From Candidatus Nomurabacteria bacterium (GTDB taxonomy: Bacteria > Patescibacteriota > Minisyncoccia > Phycocordibacterales > UBA5272): a DNA stretch of 35,142 nucleotides. A model generated the notes under the pieces. It searched no databases, was not told where the DNA came from, and saw nothing but the letters and a program-made list of their open reading frames with translations. The position numbers and the translations under genes are program-made. Within the stretch, counting starts at the first letter, position 1. Every line of letters begins with the position of its first letter. Location of the stretch: positions 1 to 35,142 of the forward strand of contig JARIGQ010000014.1 of the NCBI GenBank assembly GCA_029288775.1, written 5' to 3'. Of this stretch, positions 26,225 through 34,000 are shown in pieces.

Positions 26225-26587
26225 ATGAAATTGAAAGACTATCAGGAGTCCCAAAGGAACTTTGTACGTGCAGGCATTGCCTTTCAAGTGGTGTTGCTGA
26301 CGGACAATGTCCCTCATCCGAGTTATCGGATGGTGTGCTGGAGTACACGGGGCTCTAATGCTGATGGCACCAACGGCGTGAGGTGCCAACCTGACGGTAG
26401 AATCCCGTACAGCTTCTACGCCTTCGTCTCTGAAAAGGAGATTGCAAAGGCTGTTGAGGTGTTAACCGAAGAGTCTCGCGCTAACGGCATCCAGTTTATT
26501 TTGGATGATGAAATGACGAAGGAACTGGGAAACGGCACCCATCTTTTCTACAAAATGAGTGTGCTACGGTCCGCTCTTGTGGATTGA
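26225..26587 (+). CDS. Orphan hypothetical protein, 120 residues
   Basis: Not a family I recognise. The N-terminal half is strand-like (GIAFQVVLLTDNVPHPSYRMVC), followed by a SFYAFVSEKEIAKAVEVLTEE strand-helix unit and a final strand region. It is probably a small alpha/beta protein without membrane segments. The Shine-Dalgarno AAGGAG (26213-26218) is 6 nt before the ATG. With a perfect consensus promoter it should be one of the most strongly transcribed units in the window, and a G/C-rich terminator closes the unit. Confidence 0.72.
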   Translation: MKLKDYQESQRNFVRAGIAFQVVLLTDNVPHPSYRMVCWSTRGSNADGTNGVRCQPDGRIPYSFYAFVSEKEIAKAVEVLTEESRANGIQFILDDEMTKELGNGTHLFYKMSVLRSALVD

Positions 26588-26596
26588 AGTTTCCAC

Positions 26597-26634
26597 ACCC
26601 GCGACGAAACCCCGCGTTTCGGCGCGGGTTTTTC
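26597..26634 (+). terminator. Intrinsic terminator
   Basis: ACCCGCG (26597-26603) pairs with CGCGGGT (26623-26629), enclosing a CGAAAC/GTTTCG inner stem, then TTTTT. It resembles the terminator at 13694. Confidence 0.85.
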
Positions 26635-26684
26635 ATTTGTAGAAAATAGTGTAGGATAGTCGAAGTCCTTTTTTGGGAGACCGT

Positions 26685-27203
26685 ATGAATCTGATGGATG
26701 CTTGGCATGTGCCGTTGTCGGTGCGCGACCTGTATGCGCGTGTTCGCACGCTCTACGATGCAATTGAAGATAAACTATACTTCGAGACGCCGGTTATGGA
26801 CGGGGGCAAGATCCGGTTTATTCCGAGTTTTCCCAACTGCGAAGATCAAGCAGAAATCTTCGCCTCAGTGTTTCCGGAACTTCGTCCCCGAAACATCTTA
26901 ATAGGAGCGAAGTTTCTTAGTACCGAAGAATTCCACAAGATGACACTTGAAGTTTTTAAGTGTAAGTGGGGAAATTATTTTAAGGATCATGCCTGGTGCA
27001 GGATTTATGGAGTAGCTTCCTTTGTGATTGATCCGCGTCCAATCGGTATTCTTTCCGGACCAGTACTTCAGTCGCTCGATTGGTTCAATTATCACTATAT
27101 TGAACTGGAATATTCGGTACTTCGAAAGCCCGCATATCGCAAGCGGCTGGAGATGTGGAAGAGGATTGCTCAACGCGAGGCCCAAAGGCTTCGCTTGCTT
27201 TAA
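26685..27203 (+). CDS. Orphan hypothetical protein, 172 residues
   Basis: Unrecognised, probably soluble protein. It has a LYARVRTLYDAIEDKLYFET helix-strand region, a YFKDHAWCRIYG segment and a basic helical C-terminus (KRLEMWKRIAQREAQRLRLL). ATG 26685 is chosen over the upstream TTG 26673 because GGGAGA (26675-26680) is a good Shine-Dalgarno sequence 4-5 nt before it. A possible -10 box TAGGAT lies at about 26652. The stop codon is part of the terminator stem. Confidence 0.68.
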   Translation: MNLMDAWHVPLSVRDLYARVRTLYDAIEDKLYFETPVMDGGKIRFIPSFPNCEDQAEIFASVFPELRPRNILIGAKFLSTEEFHKMTLEVFKCKWGNYFKDHAWCRIYGVASFVIDPRPIGILSGPVLQSLDWFNYHYIELEYSVLRKPAYRKRLEMWKRIAQREAQRLRLL

Positions 27204-27226
27204 AACCCCGCCCCGGCGGGGTTTTT
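27202..27226 (+). terminator. Intrinsic terminator
   Basis: AAAACCCCGCC (27202-27212) pairs with GGCGGGGTTTT (27215-27225) around a tight CC turn, then T. It begins inside the stop codon of the upstream gene. Confidence 0.85.
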
Positions 27227-27233
27227 GCTTGCA

Positions 27234-27242
27234 TGGTAAAAT
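27234..27242 (+). promoter_or_regulatory. Extended -10 promoter of dnaG
   Basis: TG-G-TAAAAT (27234-27242), 6 nt before the dnaG ATG; transcription would begin at the start codon. Confidence 0.65.
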
Positions 27243-27248
27243 GGGGGT

Positions 27249-28865
27249 ATGAATCCTAAAGACCAGATCAAGGAAAATCTCTCCATTGTCGATGTGGTCT
27301 CGACTTATGTGCGATTAGAAAAGTCAGGCAGTCAGCTCCGCGCCCGCTGTCCTTTCCATAATGAGCGCACGCCGTCTTTTTATGTATCTCCTGAGCGTAA
27401 GAATTTTCATTGTTTCGGCTGCCAAGCACATGGAGATATTTTTACCTTTGTTGAAAAAATTGAGAACATTCCGTTTTTTGAAGCGCTCAAGATTTTAGCT
27501 GATCGTGCCGGAGTATCGCTTCAGGATAGCGAGCGCAATAAAGAAGAGTCGCGTCTCATCGCGCTGCTTAAGGATGCAACCGAACACTTCGAAAAGAATT
27601 TGCAGGCATCTCCCGAAGCCATGCAATACCTGCTGGAGCGTGGGTTAACGGAAGAAACAATCAGAACCTTCCACATTGGGTATGCGAAAAACGAATGGCG
27701 CGACCTGTTCATCTTTTTGGCATCAAAAGGATATCGCGAAGAAGAAATGGAACAGGCCGGGCTCATGATTAAGACTGAGAAAGGCTGGTATGATCGTTTT
27801 CGCGGACGCGTGATGTTTCCGATTAGAAATGTGTCCGGAGCGACAGTTGGATACTCGGGCCGTATCTTGCCTGCTTTTGTAGATCCTACTGTTGCGCAAG
27901 GGAAGTATGTTAATACACCTGAAACGCCTCTCTACCATAAGTCAAAGATTCTTTTCGGTTATGACACAGCCAAGAAGGAAATGGCACACTGTAAGGAAGT
28001 GGTCGTTGTAGAAGGGCAAATGGATCTTTGTATGAGTTATCAAGCGGGGGTACACAATACGGTTGCCGTTTCGGGAACAGCATTTACCGATGAGCACATT
28101 AATCTTATCAAGCGCTTTTGTGATACAGTTATTCTTTCCTTTGATGCGGACTCGGCTGGTCAAAGCGCGCTTAAGAAGACGGCCATGCTCTGCCTTCTTG
28201 GAGGATTGGATGTATACGCGCTTTCAGGGCTCGATACCAAAGATCCGGCGGACCTCATTAAGGAACATCCTGAACGTTGGAAAGAAATCATCGAAAAACG
28301 CCGTCATATCATACAGGTAATGCTCGCCATGGTACTTGCAGAAGAATCAGATACCCGCCTGCAAGGCCGGCGCATTGTCTCGGAAGTATTGCCATTTGTC
28401 CGCGCAGTTCAGTCTCCCGTAGATCGCGCGCATTTTATCAAAGTGATAAGTGACGCATCCCGCATTCCCGAAACGACACTCATGGAAGAACTTTCACGAG
28501 GCGCACTTGTTTCTCCGGAAAGTAAACAGCAGGAAGCAACGCTTGCTGTTCCGAGTAAGGAAAGGCTTGCAAAAGAGCTGGTAGCTTTTGTTTCATTGTA
28601 TGGAAGAAAAGATGATGCGGAATACCTTGCTTTACGCATCGATGCTTCACAATTTCCAGAAGCTATTCTTCAGGAAGAAATGTTTAAGTTAGAAGAAAAG
28701 CTCTCAGGAAATAAGGATGTATTCTTCAAAGATTTGATAGCAAGTTATAAAGCAGAGCTTGCCAAAGAACGGCATTCAGTGCTCCTCACGCAAGCCAAAG
28801 GAAGCGATGATGATGCTCTTATTGCCGCTCAGCAGTTGTGGGAACTTAAGAAAAAAGGGGAATAA
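27249..28865 (+). CDS. dnaG: DNA primase
   Basis: Synthesises RNA primers at the replication fork. The CHC2 zinc ribbon is C34-H37-C55-C58 (CPFHNERTPSFYV...FHCFGC). The TOPRIM catalytic core includes VVVEGQMDL and ILSFDADSAGQSA, with the metal-binding acidic residues. A YLLERGLTEETIRTFHIGY segment sits between them as in other DnaG proteins. The 538-residue length is near normal. The C-terminal helical part should bind the replicative helicase but is weakly conserved. rpoD follows after 51 nt, the common dnaG-rpoD arrangement, without rpsU here. Confidence 0.97.
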   Translation: MNPKDQIKENLSIVDVVSTYVRLEKSGSQLRARCPFHNERTPSFYVSPERKNFHCFGCQAHGDIFTFVEKIENIPFFEALKILADRAGVSLQDSERNKEESRLIALLKDATEHFEKNLQASPEAMQYLLERGLTEETIRTFHIGYAKNEWRDLFIFLASKGYREEEMEQAGLMIKTEKGWYDRFRGRVMFPIRNVSGATVGYSGRILPAFVDPTVAQGKYVNTPETPLYHKSKILFGYDTAKKEMAHCKEVVVVEGQMDLCMSYQAGVHNTVAVSGTAFTDEHINLIKRFCDTVILSFDADSAGQSALKKTAMLCLLGGLDVYALSGLDTKDPADLIKEHPERWKEIIEKRRHIIQVMLAMVLAEESDTRLQGRRIVSEVLPFVRAVQSPVDRAHFIKVISDASRIPETTLMEELSRGALVSPESKQQEATLAVPSKERLAKELVAFVSLYGRKDDAEYLALRIDASQFPEAILQEEMFKLEEKLSGNKDVFFKDLIASYKAELAKERHSVLLTQAKGSDDDALIAAQQLWELKKKGE

Positions 28866-28868
28866 CTG

Positions 28869-28897
28869 TGGACAGAGGATAAAAATTGTAGTATAAT
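28869..28897 (+). promoter_or_regulatory. Promoter of rpoD
   Basis: -35 TGGACA (28869-28874), 17-nt spacer, -10 TATAAT (28892-28897). The ATG is 19 nt downstream of the -10 box. Confidence 0.7.
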
Positions 28898-28916
28898 CGC
28901 GGGTACACGTCACAGT

Positions 28917-30272
28917 ATGGCGAAGAGAGGATCTTCACAAAAAAAGAGTTCACCGAAAAAAGTCGCGACCAAAAGCGCGGCCAAAAAAACAAAAACAAAG
29001 GCAAGTGCAAAAAAGAGCACGCCAGCCAAGAAGGCATCTGCGAAGAAAACTAAAGTCATAGCCAAGAAGGCAGCGAAACCGACAGCTGCTGCCAAGAAAT
29101 CTCCGAAAGCTGTAAAGGCTGCTCCGAAGGTTGAAGCAAAACCAAAATATAAACCAAAGGCGTTTACCATTAAAACTGGTCCATCCAAGCCACGTGCTCC
29201 GGAAAAACCAAAAAAAGTAACGACACGGGAACAAAATGAAGCGGAACTACTCCAGAAGGGGAAGGAACGCGGTTTTATCACGTATGACGAAATCATGCGG
29301 TATTTCCCGACGATTGAAACAGATATCGTTTTTTTGGAAGAACTCTATCAGAAATTAGAAGGTGCAGGAGTTGATGTACTTGAAGGTGGAAATCTTCTCG
29401 ACATGGATGAAGAAGGTAAGCTTGCGGGAAGCGATTCTACTCATGACTCAATTCAGATGTATCTTCGCGAAATTGGTCAGTACCCTCTCATTTCAGGAGA
29501 TGATGAACGCGAGCTTGCAAAGCGTATCGCCAAAGGAGACATGGAAGCAGGTGCACTTCTTGCAAAAGCAAACCTTCGTCTTGTGGTATCTATCGCCAAG
29601 AAGTATGTGGGACGATCAAGTGATCTCACACTACTTGACCTTATTCAGGAAGGAAACCTGGGGTTGTTTAAAGCAGTGGAGAAATTCGACTTTACGAAAG
29701 GATTTAAATTCTCAACGTATGCTACCTGGTGGATTCGCCAGGCTATTACTCGTGCGCTTGCCGATCAGTCTCGTACGATTCGTATTCCGGTGCACATGGT
29801 AGAAACTATTGCCAAGTACAAGCAGGTGGTGCGTCGTCTTTCTCAAGATCTTGGACGAGATCCGCTTGCAGAAGAGATTGCGGTAGAAATGGGTGTTGAT
29901 GTTGATAAGGTGCATATCATTGAAAATATCAATCAAGATACTGTGTCGCTCGAAAAACCAATTGGAGATGATGATGATAAGTCAACGCTTGGAGAATTTA
30001 TTGCGGATGATAAGATTCTTTCTCCAGATCAGGAAGCATCTCATCGTATTCTGGCAGATCAGATCAATGAAATTCTTGATGATCTTTCTCCAAAGGAACG
30101 CAAGATTGTAGAGATGCGAAATGGTCTCGGAGAATTCGACGGCGTCATGCATACGCTTGAAGAAGTAGGTGCAGAATTTGGTGTCACTCGCGAACGTATT
30201 CGTCAGATCGAAGCCAAGGTGCATGAGAAAATTCGTTCTCACGACAAAGCAGAGAGATTGCGAAATTACTAA
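28917..30272 (+). CDS. rpoD: Primary sigma factor (sigma-70) with histone-H1-like N-terminal tail
   Basis: Main promoter-recognition factor of RNA polymerase, 451 residues. After a long tail comes region 1.1 (about 103-160, [15 protein letters not shown]), then 1.2 ([11 protein letters not shown]), region 2 ([35 protein letters not shown]), region 3.0 ([10 protein letters not shown]) and region 4.2 ([20 protein letters not shown]). The His and Glu in HMVE correspond to the residues that contact the TG of extended -10 promoters, in line with the promoters seen here. The first 100 residues contain 34 Lys and about 21 Ala in AKK-type repeats, like a histone H1 tail, which is unusual for a sigma factor. 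Confidence 0.97.
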   Translation: MAKRGSSQKKSSPKKVATKSAAKKTKTKASAKKSTPAKKASAKKTKVIAKKAAKPTAAAKKSPKAVKAAPKVEAKPKYKPKAFTIKTGPSKPRAPEKPKKVTTREQNEAELLQKGKERGFITYDEIMRYFPTIETDIVFLEELYQKLEGAGVDVLEGGNLLDMDEEGKLAGSDSTHDSIQMYLREIGQYPLISGDDERELAKRIAKGDMEAGALLAKANLRLVVSIAKKYVGRSSDLTLLDLIQEGNLGLFKAVEKFDFTKGFKFSTYATWWIRQAITRALADQSRTIRIPVHMVETIAKYKQVVRRLSQDLGRDPLAEEIAVEMGVDVDKVHIIENINQDTVSLEKPIGDDDDKSTLGEFIADDKILSPDQEASHRILADQINEILDDLSPKERKIVEMRNGLGEFDGVMHTLEEVGAEFGVTRERIRQIEAKVHEKIRSHDKAERLRNY

Positions 30273-30310
30273 GGCAGTGGGCTTAGTAGATTAAGTACAT
30301 ACAGTAATTA

Positions 30311-30347
30311 AGTAAACAAAAGCGCCTGAAGGGCGCTTTTGTTTACT
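30311..30347. terminator. Intrinsic terminator after rpoD
   Basis: 16-bp stem (30311-30326 with 30332-30347), loop TGAAG, with a T-rich 3' arm. It also faces the convergent gene ending at 30399. Confidence 0.9.
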
Positions 30348-30398
30348 GAGCATACTGAAATCTACTGGGTTACTTGTATGTACTTACTTTACTATGTT

Positions 30399-30857
30399 TT
30401 AGTAGCAGATGTACTGTCCGTACATGTTGTACGAGCAGTTTAGATAATTTTGGTAACCGCTATAGTTGGTATAGGTGTTGCTGAAAATGCTGCTCGAATA
30501 TCCCGGGTACCAGGAGCCATTATTGTATCCATAGGTATAGTATTGCGTTGTCGGGTAGGTATACGTAGTTGGATAGTAAGTGGTGGCTGGATAGGTGGTG
30601 TAGTAATAACTTGTTGGTTGATTGTAAGTGGTGCAAATATTTTGAGTGGAGATTTCTGCGCCTGTGGAGGTATTGTAATAATGCGTCACACATCCAATTG
30701 TGTAGGAACCTACTCCACTTCCATAACTTACGTAGGATGAATTGCCATAATACGGACGCTGATAGTAGTAGGTATTGGTTGTATACTGCGCGCTTGCCGT
30801 ACCAAGTCCGGTAATTGTAAGCCCTAGAAAGGAAAGCATGAGAAAGATTTTTTTCAT
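30399..30857 (-). CDS. Exported tyrosine-rich low-complexity protein
   Basis: The 152-residue protein starts with a standard signal peptide (MKKIFLMLSFLGL..., cleavage likely after ASA at residue 23). The mature part is about one quarter tyrosine (34 of 129), with much Thr, Ser, Asn and Gly and only a few charged residues. Four cysteines (GCVTH, NICTT, NCSY, YICY) could form two disulfides. It is therefore a secreted or surface structural protein, perhaps adhesive or coat-forming; this is inferred from composition. ATG 30857 is preferred to TTG 30866, which overlaps the -10 box. Confidence 0.75.
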   Translation of the reverse strand: MKKIFLMLSFLGLTITGLGTASAQYTTNTYYYQRPYYGNSSYVSYGSGVGSYTIGCVTHYYNTSTGAEISTQNICTTYNQPTSYYYTTYPATTYYPTTYTYPTTQYYTYGYNNGSWYPGYSSSIFSNTYTNYSGYQNYLNCSYNMYGQYICY

Positions 30858-30865
30858 AGTAGTCA

Positions 30866-30871
30866 ATTATA
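30866..30871 (-). promoter_or_regulatory. -10 box of the tyrosine-rich protein gene
   Basis: TATAAT on the minus strand, 8 nt before the ATG at 30857. Confidence 0.7.
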
Positions 30872-30925
30872 TGCGTTATGGATAATGACGATACGTCTAT
30901 TTCAATATTACACTATAGCGAGCCC

Positions 30926-30954
30926 TTGAAAAAGTCTTAGAAATATGGTACTAT
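30926..30954 (+). promoter_or_regulatory. Promoter of obg
   Basis: -35 TTGAAA (30926-30931), 17-nt spacer, extended -10 TG-G-TACTAT (hexamer 30949-30954). The ATG at 30962 is 7 nt downstream. Confidence 0.75.
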
Positions 30955-30961
30955 GTGTGCC

Positions 30962-31936
30962 ATGTTAATCGACTCCATTACCCTTACGATACGGGCCGGA
31001 AAAGGCGGTGACGGCGTAGTTCGCTGGCGGCGCGAGAAGGGTATTCCGTATGGAGGGCCAGCTGGAGGTGATGGTGGTAAGGGTGGTAATGTGTACTTCA
31101 AAGTGGTGCGTGATATTGCTGCACTTGCTCAATATAAGCATAAGACTGATTGGGAAGCAGAAGGTGGTGAAGCCGGACAGAAGCGCAGCATGCACGGTTC
31201 CAATGGCGAGGATCTTTATTTACCCATTCCGCTTGGAGCAGTGATTCATAATCGCGAATACGATACGACGTATGAATGTCTCACTGAAGGCGAGGCAATT
31301 TTGGTCCTTCGTGGAGGTGAGGGTGGGCTGGGTAATGAGAAATTTAAGTCTTCTACCAATCGTACACCGGAAGAATTTACCAAAGGTGCTCCGGGTGAGT
31401 TCGCTACGTTTGATATCGAACTTCGTCTTATTGCGGATGTAGGTATCATCGGTCTTCCAAATGCTGGTAAAAGTTCACTTATTAATGCACTCACTAATGC
31501 GTCTGCAAAAGTAGGCGATTACCCCTTTACCACTCTTGAGCCGAATCTGGGTGCTTATTATGGTTATGTCCTTGCCGATATTCCAGGGCTTATTGAAGGG
31601 GCAAGCGAAGGAAAAGGTTTGGGGCATAAGTTCCTTCGTCATATTACGCGTACACGTATTCTTCTTCATCTCGTATCAGCAGAAAATGAAAACGTAGGCC
31701 AAGTGTATTCAACTATTCGAGATGAGCTCGGGAAATATGACAAAACACTGCTTGATCGCAAAGAGGTTGTGATTTTATCGAAGATTGATACTGTCGATGA
31801 AGCAACATGTGCACAAAAGCTCAAGGAACTGGCCAAAGTTTCGAAACAGGACCCCATTGCCTTGTCGCTTTTTGATGACCTTTCGGTTAAGTCATTCGGA
31901 GATACCCTTATTAAGATTCTTAGGGCAACAGATTAA
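30962..31936 (+). CDS. obg: Obg family GTPase (ObgE/CgtA)
   Basis: Essential GTPase for large ribosomal subunit assembly and growth control. The N-terminal Obg fold is glycine-rich (RAGKGGDGVVRWRREK, GGPAGGDGGKGGNV). The G domain has G1 GLPNAGKSSL, switch I YPFTTLEPNLG, G3 DIPGLIEGASEGKGLG and a G4 variant SKID where NKxD is usual. It ends after the G domain at 324 residues, without a C-terminal OCT domain. An upstream ATG at 30953 overlaps the -10 box, so ATG 30962 is chosen. Its 3' end overlaps the convergent gene by 17 bp. Confidence 0.96.
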   Translation: MLIDSITLTIRAGKGGDGVVRWRREKGIPYGGPAGGDGGKGGNVYFKVVRDIAALAQYKHKTDWEAEGGEAGQKRSMHGSNGEDLYLPIPLGAVIHNREYDTTYECLTEGEAILVLRGGEGGLGNEKFKSSTNRTPEEFTKGAPGEFATFDIELRLIADVGIIGLPNAGKSSLINALTNASAKVGDYPFTTLEPNLGAYYGYVLADIPGLIEGASEGKGLGHKFLRHITRTRILLHLVSAENENVGQVYSTIRDELGKYDKTLLDRKEVVILSKIDTVDEATCAQKLKELAKVSKQDPIALSLFDDLSVKSFGDTLIKILRATD

Positions 31937-32498
31937 CAGCACTTCCCGGGGTGAAAATACCGACGTGACGGACATCTAGTTTCATACACGAGGCGAGCGT
32001 ATATGCTACCGAGTTGGAATTAATCGTTTCGTTTTTAATACTGAATCCGTATGGTGGGTAAGGGATATGTTTGGCGTTAATCGGTTCAATGCAGGATTCG
32101 GCAGCAGACCACAGCGCCTCTATATTTTCTTTGCTTCCTTGCGCTAAGATGATGCCAGGAAATGATTTTTCTGAAATATAATGTGAGCTATCAAATTGCC
32201 ATACATGAAGTTGATCAGTATTCTCGGAGCCTATGTATTTCCAATCTCCCGTTACAGGATCGGTTGCCAGTCCATGAAGCTCTTCTATGATAGCTCCATG
32301 TTCATCGCGCAAGGCAAGATAGTTGTGTCCGGCAAAACCAAATAGAAGCGGATGCTGCATGTATTGAATACTCCAATTGCCAGGGGTGGGTTTTGGCATG
32401 GGGTGGGTCATTGGATTGTGAGTTACTCCATACAAAAGTGCGACAATAAAGCATGCATAGAGCAGATCTTTGGTGGGTTTGCTGAGTCGCGCAAGCAT
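31920..32498 (-). CDS. Membrane-anchored hypothetical protein, 192 residues
   Basis: No family is certain. A single hydrophobic helix near residues 11-25 (DLLYACFIVALLYGV) would anchor it, with the rest outside. The segment GHNYLALRDEHGAIIEELHG and the later NSNSVAYTLASCMKL loosely resemble papain-like or NlpC/P60-type folds in which His, Asn and Cys matter. The order and spacing do not let me assign catalytic residues. It starts 3 nt after the gatB stop and is probably co-transcribed with gatB. It overlaps the 3' end of obg tail to tail. Confidence 0.7.
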   Translation of the reverse strand: MLARLSKPTKDLLYACFIVALLYGVTHNPMTHPMPKPTPGNWSIQYMQHPLLFGFAGHNYLALRDEHGAIIEELHGLATDPVTGDWKYIGSENTDQLHVWQFDSSHYISEKSFPGIILAQGSKENIEALWSAAESCIEPINAKHIPYPPYGFSIKNETINSNSVAYTLASCMKLDVRHVGIFTPGSAVNLLP

Positions 32499-32501
32499 GC
32501 G

Positions 32502-33971
32502 TTATTTGAGAGCTTCCTTGAGTAATTCTTGGAAGAGACTTGGATTTCCTGCACCTTTGGATTTTTTCATGCACTGACCAACGAAATACATGAACATGGA
32601 TTCCTTCCCGGACTTGTAGTCTTCTACTTGCTTTGGATTTTCTGCAATGATTTCAGATACGATAGCTTTGAGAACCTCAGGATCATTTTTCTGAATCAAA
32701 CCTTTTTCTTCAGCAAGCTCTGTAATTTGTTCAAATGTGAGCTCCTGTTGAGATTTCATGAGAGTTGGCAATAAATCTTTTGCTCCTCGTGAAGAAATAT
32801 CACCACGCATAATTAAAGATATAAATGCCTGGAAGGTGTACGGGTCCGGAAGGGTAAGAAGGGAATCTTTCGCAAGTAACCCCATAGCATCAGAGAGTAA
32901 GTAGTTTGCGGCGCATACTGAAAATTCTTTACCGTTAAAGATACTTGTTTCGTTCGGTAAAGGAAGAGACAGTTCTTTGAAAATTATCGTATCATAATAG
33001 ATAGCTAGTTTTGGATCGGCAAGAAGTGTATCAACGTAATTTTTTTGCAAACCATATGATTCATAGCGTGTGCGACGTGCGGCTGGAAGTTCAGGGAGTG
33101 CAGCTTTTAATTCTTCGTTATTGAAGAGTTCTGAAAGGTACAGCTTTGGAAGATCTGGATCAGGGAAGTAGCGATAGTCGTGGGCATTTTCTTTTTTACG
33201 CTGTGAGAAAGTTTCCATCTTGGTTTCGTCCCATCCGCGAGTTTCCTGTACCACTTTTTCTCCGCGCTCAATGAGATCAATATGGCGGTCTACTTCATAC
33301 TTGATAGCTTCTTCAACGGACCTAAAAGAGTTAAGATTTTTTACTTCGCATTTAGTACCGAAGACGTTCTTATCTGTAGATACGGAGATGTTCGCTTCCA
33401 CGCGCATTTCTCCTTTTTCCATATTTGCTTCTGAGGCCCCGATATAGCGAAGGATACGCTGAAGTTCACGCGCAAATGCACCTGATTTTTCTGCAGCTTC
33501 CTCTTTGGAAGGATACGTTACCGGATCAGTTACGAGCTCCATGAGCGGCACTCCCGCGCGATTGTAGTCCACAAGCGTATAGCCATCATTATCGTGCGAT
33601 GACTTGGCAGTATCTTCTTCAAGGTGTACGCGGGTGAGTGGCCAATTGTTAATTGATCCCCCAGAAACGATAGGGAGTTTGTATTGCGAAAGCTGATATC
33701 CTTTTGGAATATCTGGATAGAAGTAATTCTTGCGATCAAACTCAGTAAAGTCTGCGATGGTGGCGTTTACTGCAAGACCCACTTGAATTACTTTTTTGAT
33801 GGCATCTTTATTGGTAACAGGAAGTGTGCCCGGGTGAGCCATACACACCTCGCAGACATTTGTATTTGGTTTCTCTGCAAGGGGTTCGTTTTTGCATCCG
33901 CACCACATTTTAGATGCGGTGTGAAGTTCGGCGTGGATTTCCAAGCCAATGGTTACGAAGTAGTTTGACAT
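32502..33971 (-). CDS. gatB: Asp-tRNA(Asn)/Glu-tRNA(Gln) amidotransferase subunit B
   Basis: tRNA-binding kinase/transamidase subunit of GatCAB that activates the mischarged Glu or Asp and adds ammonia delivered by GatA. Signature segments are VTIGLEIHAEL, the Zn-related cysteines (MWCGCKNEP, NVCEVCMAHPGTLP), FDRKNYFYPDIPKGYQLSQY, DYNRAGVPLMELVT and KNLNSFRSVEEAI. The C-terminal YqeY-like helical tail is present. The 489-residue length is normal. The frame can extend to TTG 33980, but that overlaps the -10 box; ATG 33971 is the start. Confidence 0.98.
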   Translation of the reverse strand: MSNYFVTIGLEIHAELHTASKMWCGCKNEPLAEKPNTNVCEVCMAHPGTLPVTNKDAIKKVIQVGLAVNATIADFTEFDRKNYFYPDIPKGYQLSQYKLPIVSGGSINNWPLTRVHLEEDTAKSSHDNDGYTLVDYNRAGVPLMELVTDPVTYPSKEEAAEKSGAFARELQRILRYIGASEANMEKGEMRVEANISVSTDKNVFGTKCEVKNLNSFRSVEEAIKYEVDRHIDLIERGEKVVQETRGWDETKMETFSQRKKENAHDYRYFPDPDLPKLYLSELFNNEELKAALPELPAARRTRYESYGLQKNYVDTLLADPKLAIYYDTIIFKELSLPLPNETSIFNGKEFSVCAANYLLSDAMGLLAKDSLLTLPDPYTFQAFISLIMRGDISSRGAKDLLPTLMKSQQELTFEQITELAEEKGLIQKNDPEVLKAIVSEIIAENPKQVEDYKSGKESMFMYFVGQCMKKSKGAGNPSLFQELLKEALK

Positions 33972-33979
33972 TACAAGCA

Positions 33980-33993
33980 ATTATAGCAAAAAA
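33980..33993 (-). promoter_or_regulatory. Extended -10 promoter of gatB
   Basis: The minus strand reads TTTTTTGCTATAAT, with TATAAT at 33980-33985, 8 nt before the ATG at 33971. It is the best match in the window to the shared promoter pattern. Confidence 0.8.
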
Positions 33994-34000
33994 GAATGGC

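Noticed and set aside
28910-29296. Minus-strand hydrophobic frame opposite the start of rpoD
   Set aside because: It is the complement of the lysine/alanine-rich tail, which reads as Phe/Leu/Ala in reverse. The plus-strand sigma factor is certain.
33972-33980. TTG start for gatB
   Set aside because: It overlaps the TATAAT box; ATG 33971 gives the conserved N-terminus.
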